This document shows, one piece after another, positions 23,007-33,266 of a DNA stretch of 64,000 bases. The notes below the pieces were generated by a model. It was given only the letters and a program-made list of their open reading frames with translations, did no database searches and was not told where the DNA came from. The stretch is from Karstenula rhodostoma CBS 690.94 (taxonomy: Eukaryota > Ascomycota > Dothideomycetes > Pleosporales > Didymosphaeriaceae). The stretch is taken from contig MU001505.1 in the NCBI GenBank assembly GCA_010093485.1, positions 461,375-525,374 of the forward strand. Reading direction: 5' to 3'. A program made the translations under genes and the position numbers. How positions within the stretch are numbered: the first letter of the stretch is position 1; every line of letters starts with the position of its first letter.

Positions 23007-24079
23007 ATGGTTCGCATCGCCGTGGCCGGCGGCACAGGCAGTGCGTCCTCCTTTTCCCTCCCTCCGCCAGACACAGTAGGCGCTATACAGCGAGCCACTT
23101 CTCCACGCAGAAGAACCACACCGCCAGCCCTACTCCATACCCACACACACTCACCCCCACCCTAGACGTCGCCACCGAAATCCTCCGCGCCCCCATCGCC
23201 TCAGGACACGAGATCTCCATCCTAACCCGCTCACCCCCCACCACCCGCACACCCGGCGTCACCTACAAAACCGTCGACTACACCGACCTTGCCGCCCTAA
23301 CCACCGCCCTCCGTGGCTTTGACGTCTGCCTCTCCTTCCTAGTCGTCCACCTCGACACCGACTGCACCGCCCAAAAGAACCTCATCCACGCCAGCATCGC
23401 CGCCGGCGTCAAGCGCTTCGCCCCCTCGGAATGGGGCATCAAGAACGGCAGCGACGTCCCGCCGTACGCGAACAAAGACGCCATCGCCGGCTACCTGGAG
23501 GAGCTGAAAGCGAAGGGGGAGCTGGGGCGGATGCAGTATTGTCTGTTTCAGCCGAGCATTTTCATGGATTACTTTGCGCATCCGCGACCGCTGAGCCCGG
23601 GGCTTATTACGTGGCCTTTCTTTGTGGATTTCGAGAGGAGGAGGGCGATGGTGTTGGATGGTGGGGAGCAGCCCATCGTGCTCACCGCTATAGCTGATAT
23701 CTCTGCTGTGCTCGACCTCGCGCTCTCGGATACCGATGTTTGGCCGGCTGTTGGTGGCATGCGGGGCGCGCGCACCTCTATTAATGAGCTCTTGTCGTTG
23801 GGGAAGAAGCTGCGTGGGGGTGAGTGGAGCGTCGAGCACGTCCGTGGGGAGGATATAGAGAGGGGCGTGTTAACGGCGAGTTGGGTTCCCATCATGAGCC
23901 ACCCGGTTATCCCGCAGGACGATCGCGAGGCGTTCTCGCGGGAGTTTGTGATTATGTTTTTCAAGGGGATTATGCGGGGCGCGTGGGATGTGAGTGCGGA
24001 GTGGAATGAGAAGTTCCCTGGGTATAAGTTTACGGGGTTGGAGGAGTATTTGAGCAGGGCGTGGGACGGGAGGGCGTGA
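23007..24079 (+). CDS. NmrA-like / isoflavone-reductase-like NAD(P)-binding protein
   Basis: A 315-residue Rossmann-fold protein of the NmrA/isoflavone reductase group of atypical short-chain dehydrogenases. The start MVRIAVAGGTGNVATEIL contains the dinucleotide-binding GGTGNV loop, which is completed only after splicing: exon 1 23007-23040, a 125-nt intron, exon 2 23166-24079. Further family marks are ISILTRSP (cofactor-phosphate region), GVKRFAPSEWGIK (the conserved F-x-P-S-E-W/F), NKDAIAGYLEELK (an N-K around the catalytic lysine position) and CLFQPSIFMDYF. Members are either reductases of aromatic secondary metabolites or redox-sensing regulators, and sequence alone does not decide. The intron donor GTGCGT and acceptor CCTAG are acceptable. 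Confidence 0.88.
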
Positions 24080-24469
24080 GGGATTTGTGTTGGAGGATTG
24101 CTCGAAACAAGTGACTGGTTCGCGGGCGTTGGGTGCAGCTTTGGGAGATGGGGAACTGTGAGTTGGGGCGGCAGTCTCGAGCGCGGACGAGGAGCCGTGG
24201 TGTGTGGCTCAAGCATGCAGGACTTGAGGTTTCTTGACTCCGTGAGAGGCTGTCAGGCATATACAGAGCTCGAGGTGAACCGGGCTGCTCGCCTTAAGCC
24301 AACCGGAACAAGGGCCGTTACTGCTGCGTTTTTCGTGGCTGTCGATGCTGATGTTCGGTGAAGCACTTGTTCAAGCGCTTAGAGCGTTCTGGATAGACTC
24401 ACTTCCGTATACGCGTATCATACAGTATAATCATTGTATAGCCCAAAACAACCCATCACGCACCCCACC
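24080..24469. other. Intergenic region between convergent genes
   Basis: 3' regions of the NmrA-like gene and the PPxY membrane protein gene. No gene recognised. Confidence 0.55.
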
Positions 24470-25840
24470 CTACGGCTCGATGAGCGGAACCGCAGGCAGC
24501 GGCTTCTCAGGCAACGGCTTGCTCGGCAGCGGCTTATTCGTCTGGATCTCATCCGAGTACGACGGCGGACTATCCTCAGGCTCATCTCTGTACCCGTCAT
24601 CCGCGCTCTCTCTATCCCTGTACGCGTTCTCGTCTCTGTACCCGGCAGCCAGCAGCTGAGCGTCCTCCTCGTCGCCGCCGTCCCGCCGCATGCGCGCCCA
24701 CACTTGGTCCATGCCGTCCCACCGCGCGAGCTCGCGCTGCCGCTTCGCCGCGAAGAACAACCACCACGCGAACCAGAGACACGCGAGGCCGAGCGCGACG
24801 GTGCCCAGCACGGCGAAGACGATGTCCCAGCGCCACTCGTGCACCACGATGCCGAAGCCCTGGCGAAGCGAGCCCTTCTTCCCATAGCCGCCCCATTCCG
24901 CGGCGAGGTAGACGACGTGCCCGTCCGCGCGCACGACATCGCCGCCAAAGAAGCGGCGCAGCTTGCCCCACAGCCCGAGTTCCTCAACCCGCGGCACCCT
25001 AGCGTAGCGCTGCGAGAACTCGATGTTTGCAATTTCGTAGTCGTAGACGGTCTCGGGCTCCTGGTAGCCGCCGGACAAGGGGCTGGCTGCCTGGTTGTGG
25101 CCGCCTGGCCGGTCGTTCTGTATTTCTTTGCCCTGCATGATGATGCGCAGCACCGATTGGTCGTCGCTGCCGAAGACGCGTCCCGTGTCGTTGTCCTGGC
25201 CGTTGCTTCCGCCGATTGCATCGAGCGTGATCTCCCACTTCTCGGTCTGGGTCTCTGGATATGACTCCAGCCATTTGGAGTAGTAGTCGAAATCTAGATC
25301 TGCGTTTGATATGACGGACTCGATGCAGTCGCAGCCATGGCTCTCGTCCCGGCACTTGCGGGCGCAAGCGAGGGTATCGGCGAGGTCGCTGCGCGTGAAG
25401 TTCGGGGATATCTGCGGGGTCGATATGTACGGCGGATGTGGGTTCGTGGAGAGCGACGGGAAGATGGGCTGGCCGTTCAGCAGCAGCGTGCGGTGGTCGC
25501 GAGTGAGAGAGATGTTGAAGAACTGCGGCGGAGCACCGGTTAGCCGGCATTCCTCGCAAGAGATGGCATCACTCACCAGATCATTCTCCTTTTGCACGAG
25601 GCTGTACGTCCGGTTCTCGCGCTCGCCGGAAAACTCCTGCACCGCACAGTCCGGGCAGGCGATCTTCGCGATGTAGTATGCGCCAGGGGTAACAGTCGTG
25701 ATGGGCTTCATGGGCCGGCTGCACTCGACGTTCATTTTGCCATCGTGGCTGGCGCAGTCGAGCGACAGCTCCGGGCTACCAACGACTGCACGTGGGAGGA
25801 ACAGCGAAAGCGCCGGCAGAGAATATGGCAGCGAACGCAT
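24470..25840 (-). CDS. Single-pass membrane protein with Cys-rich ectodomain and PPxY/proline-rich tail
   Basis: Family not recognised. The 456-residue single-exon product has a signal peptide (MRSLPYSLPALSLFLPRAVVG), an ectodomain of about 310 residues with Cys pairs (IACPDC, ISCEECR, CARKC, GCDC) and N-glycosylation sequons, one transmembrane helix (IVFAVLGTVALGLACLWFAW, about residue 345), then a basic stop-transfer segment and a charged tail. The tail carries DSPPSYSDE, a PPxY site of the kind bound by WW domains of Rsp5/Nedd4 ubiquitin ligases, and a repeated KPLP element near the end (possible SH3 ligand). A plausible role is a plasma-membrane or Golgi/vacuole sorting receptor or adaptor; this is inference. 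Base composition is very GC-rich, like its neighbours. Confidence 0.78.
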   Translation of the reverse strand: MRSLPYSLPALSLFLPRAVVGSPELSLDCASHDGKMNVECSRPMKPITTVTPGAYYIAKIACPDCAVQEFSGERENRTYSLVQKENDLVSDAISCEECRLTGAPPQFFNISLTRDHRTLLLNGQPIFPSLSTNPHPPYISTPQISPNFTRSDLADTLACARKCRDESHGCDCIESVISNADLDFDYYSKWLESYPETQTEKWEITLDAIGGSNGQDNDTGRVFGSDDQSVLRIIMQGKEIQNDRPGGHNQAASPLSGGYQEPETVYDYEIANIEFSQRYARVPRVEELGLWGKLRRFFGGDVVRADGHVVYLAAEWGGYGKKGSLRQGFGIVVHEWRWDIVFAVLGTVALGLACLWFAWWLFFAAKRQRELARWDGMDQVWARMRRDGGDEEDAQLLAAGYRDENAYRDRESADDGYRDEPEDSPPSYSDEIQTNKPLPSKPLPEKPLPAVPLIEP

Positions 25841-26182
25841 GTTTGGTGGTTCCGACGGGGCAGCGACGGCGGGACGATCCCCACGTTTGCCGTTGAGCAG
25901 TGGACCGCGCTTGGCGTGGGGGCGCAGCTACATCTGTATGCTGTGGCTGCATGTTGAAGACGCACGCATGCTCAGAAGACACTTTATACAAGACCCATGA
26001 TCGTGAAACAAGATTACACTGCCATCATATGGATATACCTGCTAGCTAGGGCAACTGAATGACTGAGTACATTAAATGAGTGGAAGCCTCTGCGCAGCAG
26101 ACCGGCCATACGAACAAAAGAACCCCAGCCCGGCCATTAATTCTTCTTCCAAGGCATGACCATTACCACTGCTGGGGCTGGT
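25841..26182. other. Intergenic region
   Basis: Promoter of the PPxY protein gene and 3' end of the next minus-strand gene. Nothing else seen. Confidence 0.5.
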
Positions 26183-26716
26183 CTAATAGTAGTACATCCT
26201 CATGGCGTAAAAGTATTTTTTAGGATCAGGATTGTCCCGGCTCGAACCCCAAAAGTAAGCATCCCCGCCGTCGTATTTCTCCTTCGACAGCTTAGGATTC
26301 ATGTTCGGCCCTTTGTACACAAACCTTAGTCGGAATTCTCCAACTTTCACCACGATCTCGGTCTTATCCATCATGCTAAGCTTCTCGGCGGTGATCTCGG
26401 CTTCCGAAGGTTGGATCTTGAATTTGGTATATTCTTTCAGAAGTGCCTCTCGAAACAACTCGCGTGGATTTATTTTGTATCCAATATAAACGTCTGCATT
26501 CCCAAGATATATATACTCCATTTTAACCATGCATGACCATTCTTTGTCGATGTCCGGATGCTCGATGGCAATAATCTTGCCAAGATCATTGAATCCATAC
26601 AGGTTGTCGTGGAGGTGATACTTAGTATTGACTGTGAACGTCTCTGGAAGATCATCGATGATTGTCTTGCAGGCTTTTTGGAACGTCTCGGTTGGGTCGT
26701 ACGTACTGGACGACAT
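26183..26716 (-). CDS. Hypothetical 177-residue protein
   Basis: Not recognised. An intact frame starting MSSSTYDPTETFQKACKTII and ending YFYAMRMYYY, with no signal peptide or membrane helix. The sequence alternates short hydrophobic strands with charged turns (LRFVYKGPNMNP, GKIIAIEHPDIDKEW), so a small soluble alpha/beta protein is likely, probably cytosolic. GC content is lower than in flanking genes, with many ATA/TAT codons, which may mark a lineage-specific gene. It is divergent from the 107-residue gene at 27,668. Confidence 0.6.
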   Translation of the reverse strand: MSSSTYDPTETFQKACKTIIDDLPETFTVNTKYHLHDNLYGFNDLGKIIAIEHPDIDKEWSCMVKMEYIYLGNADVYIGYKINPRELFREALLKEYTKFKIQPSEAEITAEKLSMMDKTEIVVKVGEFRLRFVYKGPNMNPKLSKEKYDGGDAYFWGSSRDNPDPKKYFYAMRMYYY

Positions 26717-27667
26717 GTTTCCTGAGAAGATAGGGTGTGGTTTTGTTGTTGAAGTTTAGCTGTGCTGAACAATGTACAATGCCTCTGTAGGGATAGCAGT
26801 GAATGGAAAACAGCACTCGAGGCACGCTTTTATACATCGCTGGTGATCCGTGCGATAATGTGACTCCGGGCTCTCGAGTAGAGGTATGAGTCTGCCAGAG
26901 CACGATGACTAGATACGGGCGAGCAAGTGACAGTGAGTTGGCTAGCTTTGATTTATTGGGCGGCAACGTGAGGTTCGGGAGTGCTCTGGTCATATGTATA
27001 CATAAGTCGAGGACGCATCAAAGAGAGACACATCTTGACAGTGCTGTTGATGGGTTAGAGGTATGACTCCTGCAGTCTAACAATTAAACAAAAAACTGTA
27101 AATCAGCATTGCGACAGCTGTTGGGTAGATGGACCAATGATGTGGGCAGTATGTTGGTCGTGCCTTTCCGTGGTCACGAGGATCCAATCGCTCCGGGACT
27201 TCAATTGTCGGTGCCGCATTAGACCCTCCTGCAGTCAATCTTGAAACTCATTGCATCTAGGAGATCTGGTAAATATCTTTGTTCGTTTTTCAGTCAATTT
27301 GTGATAGCGGTTTAAATACGCCGCGGACCTCTGTTTGAGCATGCCCCCATTGGGCGCTGGGCTATCACAGAGTGAACAAGACAAGCGCTAGTAGGCGAAA
27401 GTGACGAACGATCTGGGGACAACCCGTAAGAGTGCCTGGGCATCACTGAAGATCGTGATGGTTCCCGAACACCCGCCGTGTTCCATTCTGGTGACACAGA
27501 ACGTGAAAAATGACGTCATAATCGTCACCCTCAGCCCATACAGCTCACAACCCTATGATATAATAGCCAAACGCCTCCTCACGCCTCGCACTTCTGTCAA
27601 AGAACCTACACCCTACAAACTCCAAACACAAGCCCACACAAAGACCCATCGCACAACTCGACCCACC
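26717..27667. other. Divergent intergenic region
   Basis: Upstream of both the 177-residue gene and the 107-residue gene. Short frames without resemblance; CT-rich leader just before 27,668. Nothing further recognised. Confidence 0.5.
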
Positions 27668-27991
27668 ATGTCGAACAACCGCACAACCTCAACCTTCTCC
27701 TCCTCCGCCTACTCCTTCTCCTCTTCCACCGTCAACGGCGAAACCCGCTCCCGTAGGGAAGCCACCTACAGCGACCCCTCCGGCACAAGAATCCACCGCA
27801 GCTCCCAGGAGCCCGGACAGGCCGCGCGCGAAGAGAAGATTGAGTACGACAACGCTGGGCGGCGGATCGAGGGCGCGGGAGAGAGGGGGAGGATCGAGGA
27901 TGTGACTGAGAAGGAAGAGCAGGCGGCCAGGGATAAGGAGTATGGGGAGAAGATGGAGGAGGAGTATGCGAAGAGGGAGGGGGGTGCGTGA
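27668..27991 (+). CDS. Small Ser-rich hydrophilic protein, unknown function
   Basis: A 107-residue protein beginning MSNNRTTSTFSSSAYSFSSS. A Ser/Thr-rich N-terminal third is followed by a charged region with YSDPSGTRIHRSSQEPG, EEKIEYDNAGRRI and the ending KMEEEYAKREGGA, which I recall as a recurrent ending of small uncharacterised filamentous-fungal proteins. It has no signal peptide, membrane segment or cysteine and is probably disordered. The frame is open for 89 codons upstream, but the ATG at 27668 has the good context ACCACCATGTC after a CA-rich leader, so it is taken as the start. Confidence 0.65.
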   Translation: MSNNRTTSTFSSSAYSFSSSTVNGETRSRREATYSDPSGTRIHRSSQEPGQAAREEKIEYDNAGRRIEGAGERGRIEDVTEKEEQAARDKEYGEKMEEEYAKREGGA

Positions 27992-28664
27992 GGGATGATG
28001 GGAATGGAAGGTGGGAAAGTTGGGAAGAGGAGGACGGGTAAGGATGTGGAAATGTATTGGTAGCGTATTAAAACTGTCCACAAAAAGAATCATGTCCGGT
28101 GACGATACTGCTAAGAGAATCGCATCGCGTATCTATCCCATCTATCCGTCCACGCCGGGTACTTCAGCCCAAGCCCCCTCCGCCCCTCCGCAAAACACCC
28201 CAACCCAGTATCCGGTCCCATCCACCCTCCAAACCTCCATCTCCCAAAGCCTTACACTAGTGTACATTATGTACCCGAGTATCCGCGCTTGACTGGAATA
28301 TCCGCCAGCACTAGCGCCATCTTCGCCGCGCACACCAATACCCGTGAATACCCGCGACAGCCCGCTTGATATCAGCGCCTCCTCCCGCACCTGCAAACGC
28401 GCACATGACCGAATTCTGCAACAAAAACCGCTAGTAAGGTCGCGCGTAGTTGCTAGCGCTGCTGACAATGGGATCTTGCTGATTGTGCAGTGGCATTTCA
28501 AGGAGGGCGGATGGTGGTGGAGAGGACACGGGGCGTATATAGTGTTGGGTTGGGCGGGTGTGGACTCGTTTGGGAGCGAGAGCGGTTTGTTGAACGATAA
28601 GACGACGTTTGAAAAATACGAAGTGCCCATGACCCGATAGCAACACCATATTCTGCTATCCACC
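27992..28664. other. Intergenic region, P450 promoter
   Basis: Contains antisense frames to the P450 leader that resemble nothing known. Presumed 3' region of the small gene and promoter of the P450. Confidence 0.5.
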
Positions 28665-30332
28665 ATGAAGTTTCTCCTCAGCATCCTTGCCTCTCCGCTG
28701 CTCCTGCTAGCCTCCATCTTCGGCGTGCTGCTTCTCTACGTACGTACGACTCCCACCCTGCTCTACCATTTTCTGATATCGCGCAGGTCTTCGCCGTGAT
28801 AACATACCGCCTAACCCTCCATCCCCTCGCCCGCTACCCCGGCCCCAAACTCGCCGCGATAACAGACATCTACCTCACCTACTACGCCTACCGCGGCTCC
28901 CGGCATCTCGCCTTCCAGCGCGCCCACGAACAATACGGGCCCTATGTCCGCCTCGGCCCCAACACGCTCTCATGCAACACCTCCACCGCCCTGAAAACCA
29001 TCTACGGGTTCCGCGCAAACGTGCGGAAAGCTGATTTCTACACTGCGTTTCCCGCGAATAAGAAGACGGTTAACGTGCACAGCAGCATCGATAAGCTGCA
29101 GCATGCACGGAAGAGGAGGGTCATGAGCCATGCGTTTAGCGACCAGGCGATCAAAAGTCTGGAGAAGTATATCCTGGCGAATGTGAGGACTGCGTGTCGT
29201 CTGCTAGGGGAGAAGAAGGGGGGAGAGAAGGGGTGGAACGAGCCTTGGAACGCGGCGGACTGGTGTAACTGGTTGGTTTTCGACATCATGGGCGATTTGG
29301 TGTTTGGCAAAGCGTTTGGCATGTTGGAGAGTCCTGCGAACCGGTTTGCGGTGGACTTGGTCGGGAATGCGGCACATCGGCATTTGATCGTAAGTTTTGC
29401 TGTTGACGAGAGTGGAGCGACGCTGATGTGAGCAGTGTGGAACGCATTTGACGATACACAACTGGCACCTGGATAAGATTCTCTTCCGCAAGATTGCGGC
29501 GCAGCGAGGACAGTACATGCAGTACAGCAAAGCGCAGGCGATGGAGAGGACGAAGATGGGGTCCGATGTCGACCGCAGGGATTTCTTCTTCCATTTGCTG
29601 AACGCGAAGGATCCTGAGACGGGTAACGGATTCAGCATGGACGAGCTGTGGGGCGAGTCGAATCTGCTGATTATTGCTGGCTCGGACACGACATCTACCG
29701 CGATGGCTGCCACGTTCTTCTACCTTGCCCACAACCCGGCAACCCTCCAGAAGTTGTGCCAGGAAATACGTGCTACGTTCGCCGACGTCGAGGAGATTGT
29801 TTCCGGGCCGAAGCTCAGCGGTTGCGCGTACCTGCGTGCATGCATCGATGAGTCCATGCGCATGACGCCCCCGGTCGCTGGTGCTCTCCCCCGGCAAGTT
29901 CTTCCAGGTGGAATCGACATCGATGGGCACCACATCCCCGCCGGGGTGGACGTGGGCGTACCGCACTATGCCGTTCACCACAACGCCGACTACTTCCCAC
30001 GTCCGTTCGACTACGTGCCTGAGCGATGGCTTTCCGATCCGGTAGCCAACCCTTTGCACAACAAGCTTTCAGAAGCCCATGCCGCGTTTTGTCCCTTCAG
30101 CATAGGCCCAAGAGGATGCATTGGCAAGGGACTGGCGTACGTCGAGTTGACCGTTACAATTGCGAGAGTGCTGTTCCTGTTTGATCTGAGGTTGGCTCCA
30201 GGGTCGACATTGGGCGCGGGAAACAAGGATTTAGAAGATGGGAGGACGCGGGCAACGGAGTATCAGATCGAGGACCGGTTTGCGAGTACGAAGGATGGGC
30301 CTATGTTGCAGTTCCGACCAAGGGATTCATAG
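28665..30332 (+). CDS. Cytochrome P450 monooxygenase
   Basis: A microsomal haem-thiolate monooxygenase of 524 residues in three exons: 28665-28739, 28787-29389 and 29436-30332. Joins: LLLY-VFAVITY and RHLI-CGTHLTI. Exon 1 is the N-terminal membrane anchor (MKFLLSILASPLLLLASIFG), followed by HPLARYPGPKLAAITD. Motifs: I-helix AGSDTTST, ExxR in CIDESMRM, FDYVPERWL, and the haem loop FSIGPRGCIGKG with the Cys ligand. All are intact and length is normal. Family resemblance is to fungal P450s that hydroxylate secondary metabolites or benzoate-like aromatics; the substrate is not predictable. Introns are 47 and 46 nt, with GTACGT and GTAAGT donors. Confidence 0.94.
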
Positions 30333-31128
30333 CTCAGCCCTCGAGGTTATTGATGGTAGTATCTGCCATCTCTACCAGATGGGACAGTTTTTGGTTCCAC
30401 TTCTCTTAACCCGAGAACAGAGTGCCGAGTCAGAGCAGAGCCAGTACCTGATAGACTCGTATTATCTCGACGACGAAGCAATAGACAACACCGAAAAATA
30501 TCTCTATCTCCCATCATCACATTGAACTCGATGTGTATTTCCTCTGTAAGGTATAAGCGGGACCGTTCATTCCTGCCTGGAAAACTAGTATCTTAGGGCA
30601 ATCGATAGCCACAATGAGAGGAACATCGTCAGCGGTATAACCACGAACGTGTTGCCAGCCTGGTGGCATGCGTTTGATGTTCAAATGTTGTTTGCGCGTG
30701 ACGCTGACAGCATCCTGGTCTGCGCCTGTAGAAAACGAAGTAATTTGACGGAGGTTGTTGTTGCTAATAAGGTGCCAGAATAATGGGGAGCGCACACGAG
30801 TTTCCTCCGAGAAGCTTGAGAACCTGGGAAAACGCAGTTGTACCGACTAAAATGCACGCCGAAGTCGCCCTACTCGCAAGGAAGCCGTATTAAGCGAGAT
30901 ACCATTGAGCATTTGAAAAGCGCGTCGATCAGTTGGAGAGGCTGAAAGTAAGGAAACGCTAATTTACGTTATCGATACGATCATGTGATATCTCTTGGCG
31001 TTTCCTAATCAACTTTTCTTGGACGCGTTGTCTTCGCAAATTCCATCAATCGCCCCGAACATCTGTCATTATTTGCTGCTGAGCCTATCCGTCTGGCTTC
31101 TCTGATAGACCTTCGATACCCATTCAGC
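30333..31128. other. Gene-free stretch
   Basis: Between the P450 and the RRM gene. A minus-strand frame of 92 codons (30,517-30,795) contains VPLIVAIDCPKILVFQAGMN but shows no family I know; it may be a relic. The last 150 bp is the presumed RRM gene promoter. Confidence 0.45.
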
Positions 31129-32281
31129 ATGGCTCTCCCCCGGGTTTGCTCATTAGGGCGCGGCCTTGTCTTCAGGGGTACTACGACACGCGTTGCGAAC
31201 TCTGTCTTCCTATCTGCGCGCATCACAGTTCCGCATCGCTCATTTGTCTCGGCATCCCGCCACCTGCAAGAGGCCGCTACGAGCAGCTCTGCAAACTCAA
31301 CTGCCCCTGCTTCTCAGGCCTCGATACCTGAAGAACAACAAAAGAAAAACGCCCGTTCGGTCAAAGTCTTCAAAATACCCAGGCGCGCTTCGAGGAGTAC
31401 GGTCGAAGCAACTTTTACCGATGCAGGATTTCAAGTGTCAGTTCTCGTCCCTTGCCATACGAAGCTCCGCCGAGGCATGTCGAAGCTCACGTGATTCATG
31501 CTGACCAGTTCGTCTTAGTGCCGATGTCCATATGAACGTTGATCGTTTCAGATATGAAGGCGATACGTACGCATCAGTAGAGCTGGCAAATGAGCAACAA
31601 GTCCAGAAAGCTATCAATGAACTCAACGGCAACAAGTCAATGGGCAACGAGGTGTATATCCGAGCGCTAAATCCGGAGTTTGACTGGGACAACTTCCTAC
31701 CAAGCACTCGGAAATATCCTTTCTTCGTGCGCGAAGATAAATCTGGAATTAAACAAGCAGTCATGCCTCTTTTCGAAGGCCGCCGTGTTCGCATCTCCGT
31801 CAAATCTCCCTCGTGGGGTAACAAAGGCGACACGCCAGCTCAACGCCGTGACACAGATCTGAAAGTCCTAGAGCGTGCCTTCGATCAGTTTGGCATCGAG
31901 TCGATCAGCAGGCTTGCACCTCAGTTCGGAGAGACGACCTTCCATCCTAAGTTCTATTGCCATATCGACTTCACCACCAAGCAAGGCGCCGACGAGGCTA
32001 TCCAGACGATGCATGATAAGGAGTTTGAGGGAGTGCTCGTTTGGGCGAAGCCCACCCAAGTCGATGCGGCCAAAGCGTACCAGATTGGAAGGTTGGACAA
32101 GGGTTTGCTGGCAGAATTGCAAGAGAAGGGTTTGGCGCCACCGGACTCGGAAATCCACGAAGACTGGGTGTCGAAAACCGCGAAGAAGGATCCCAAGAAA
32201 TTTGATCGTCACAGGAATTGGACCGATAAGACGAACCCACCCCAGAAGCGCGCTTATCGCTCGAAGAACAAGGCGGAGTGA
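31129..32281 (+). CDS. Mitochondrial-type RNA-binding (RRM) protein
   Basis: A 356-residue protein in two exons, 31129-31436 and 31519-32281 (donor GTCAGT, acceptor TTAG, join GFQV-ADVHM). The first about 45 residues are rich in Arg/Ser/Thr and lack acidic residues (MALPRVCSLGRGLVFRGTTT), a probable mitochondrial targeting sequence. An RRM-like fold follows: SVKVFKIPRRAS (RNP2-like), then DTYASVELANEQQVQKAINE and NEVYIRAL. A second half-conserved RRM spans about residues 230-290 (HPKFYCHIDFTTKQGADEAI). The C-terminus is Lys/Arg-rich. The role is inferred to be mitochondrial RNA processing or translation. It could instead be a nuclear RRM protein if the N-terminus is not cleaved. Confidence 0.82.
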
Positions 32282-33266
32282 CACTGGGGCAGCGAGAGCT
32301 CGAAGGTGAGAGAATTTTGAGGATGTATTTGTATATGTATTATCTGGAGGGAAATAACGACAAAAAGATCGAGTTATCGAGTGTAGAGTACAGTGTCTGT
32401 ATTATACCGGCATCCCTTTTGGAACTCTCCATCCCAGAGGTCCGAATAAAAATGTGCATACCTAGGCATGTACACATGGCGAATGTCCTCGCAAGAAACC
32501 CCGCACCAACGGGACATTGTTCAATGCCGTGATGAGAGTATCGAGATGATTGCGATGTTCTGATTATTGACACAAAGTGCAAGATGGTGTTCCGTAAAGT
32601 GACGAGTTGGGATCCCGGAGTTGAGGAAGACTATGGGGAAGCGCCCGTAGGTGCCTGTGGGGTGCCCGCGAGGAAGAGGGGATGTGGGGGTGAGGGGGTG
32701 AGGTGATCGGTGGGTAAGTCACGTGTGAACTCTGGCTCCACTGGGACTATCGTCGTCTCCACTATCTCAACACTGAAGCTCCGTGGAACAGAATCGATCC
32801 CCCGTAAAGTGATATACACAAACTTGGACGACTGCTGCCCAAAAGTAATACAACATGAGACGTAAGTAGACAAAATATGCAGCAAGCACGCTTGGCTTAG
32901 GCCTCATAGTAGCTATGCAGCGACCACAGTTGGGTGACTTGCCACCGAGAGACTGCAGCCTCCGCTTCTCAACAACAGAGCACCACGAGCGCGTAGCGAC
33001 ACCAACTCCGCCAGCGCTCGCCAGCAGTCCCGCGTCAGCCTCCTCATCCGGTCAACTCTAAGCGCAAAGCACCGAATCACGCTTCCGGCCTCCACTTCGC
33101 CAGCCAATCAGCGCACGCTACGTTTAACATCCCCAATCGTCGCCGGGTCACCGCACTTTACATGCATGCAGCCACCTAGGCCCGACATGACGCGCGAAAC
33201 CCAAAAGCGCGCACTCGTTTGTTTAAATGCAAGGTTGCCCCAGAATTCAACGTCACAAACAGCACA
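32282..33266. other. Gene-free stretch with recurring CCGTAAAGTGA motif
   Basis: No gene recognised. Two copies of CCGTAAAGTGA, in the same orientation, lie at about 32,592 and 32,805; a third copy sits in the insertion at 37.3 kb. GT-rich sequence is present around 32,650-32,720. The last part is the promoter of the DUF7923 gene. Confidence 0.5.

Noticed and set aside
28142..28717. 191-codon minus-strand frame before the P450
   Set aside because: Overlaps the P450 start and membrane anchor on the other strand and resembles no family.
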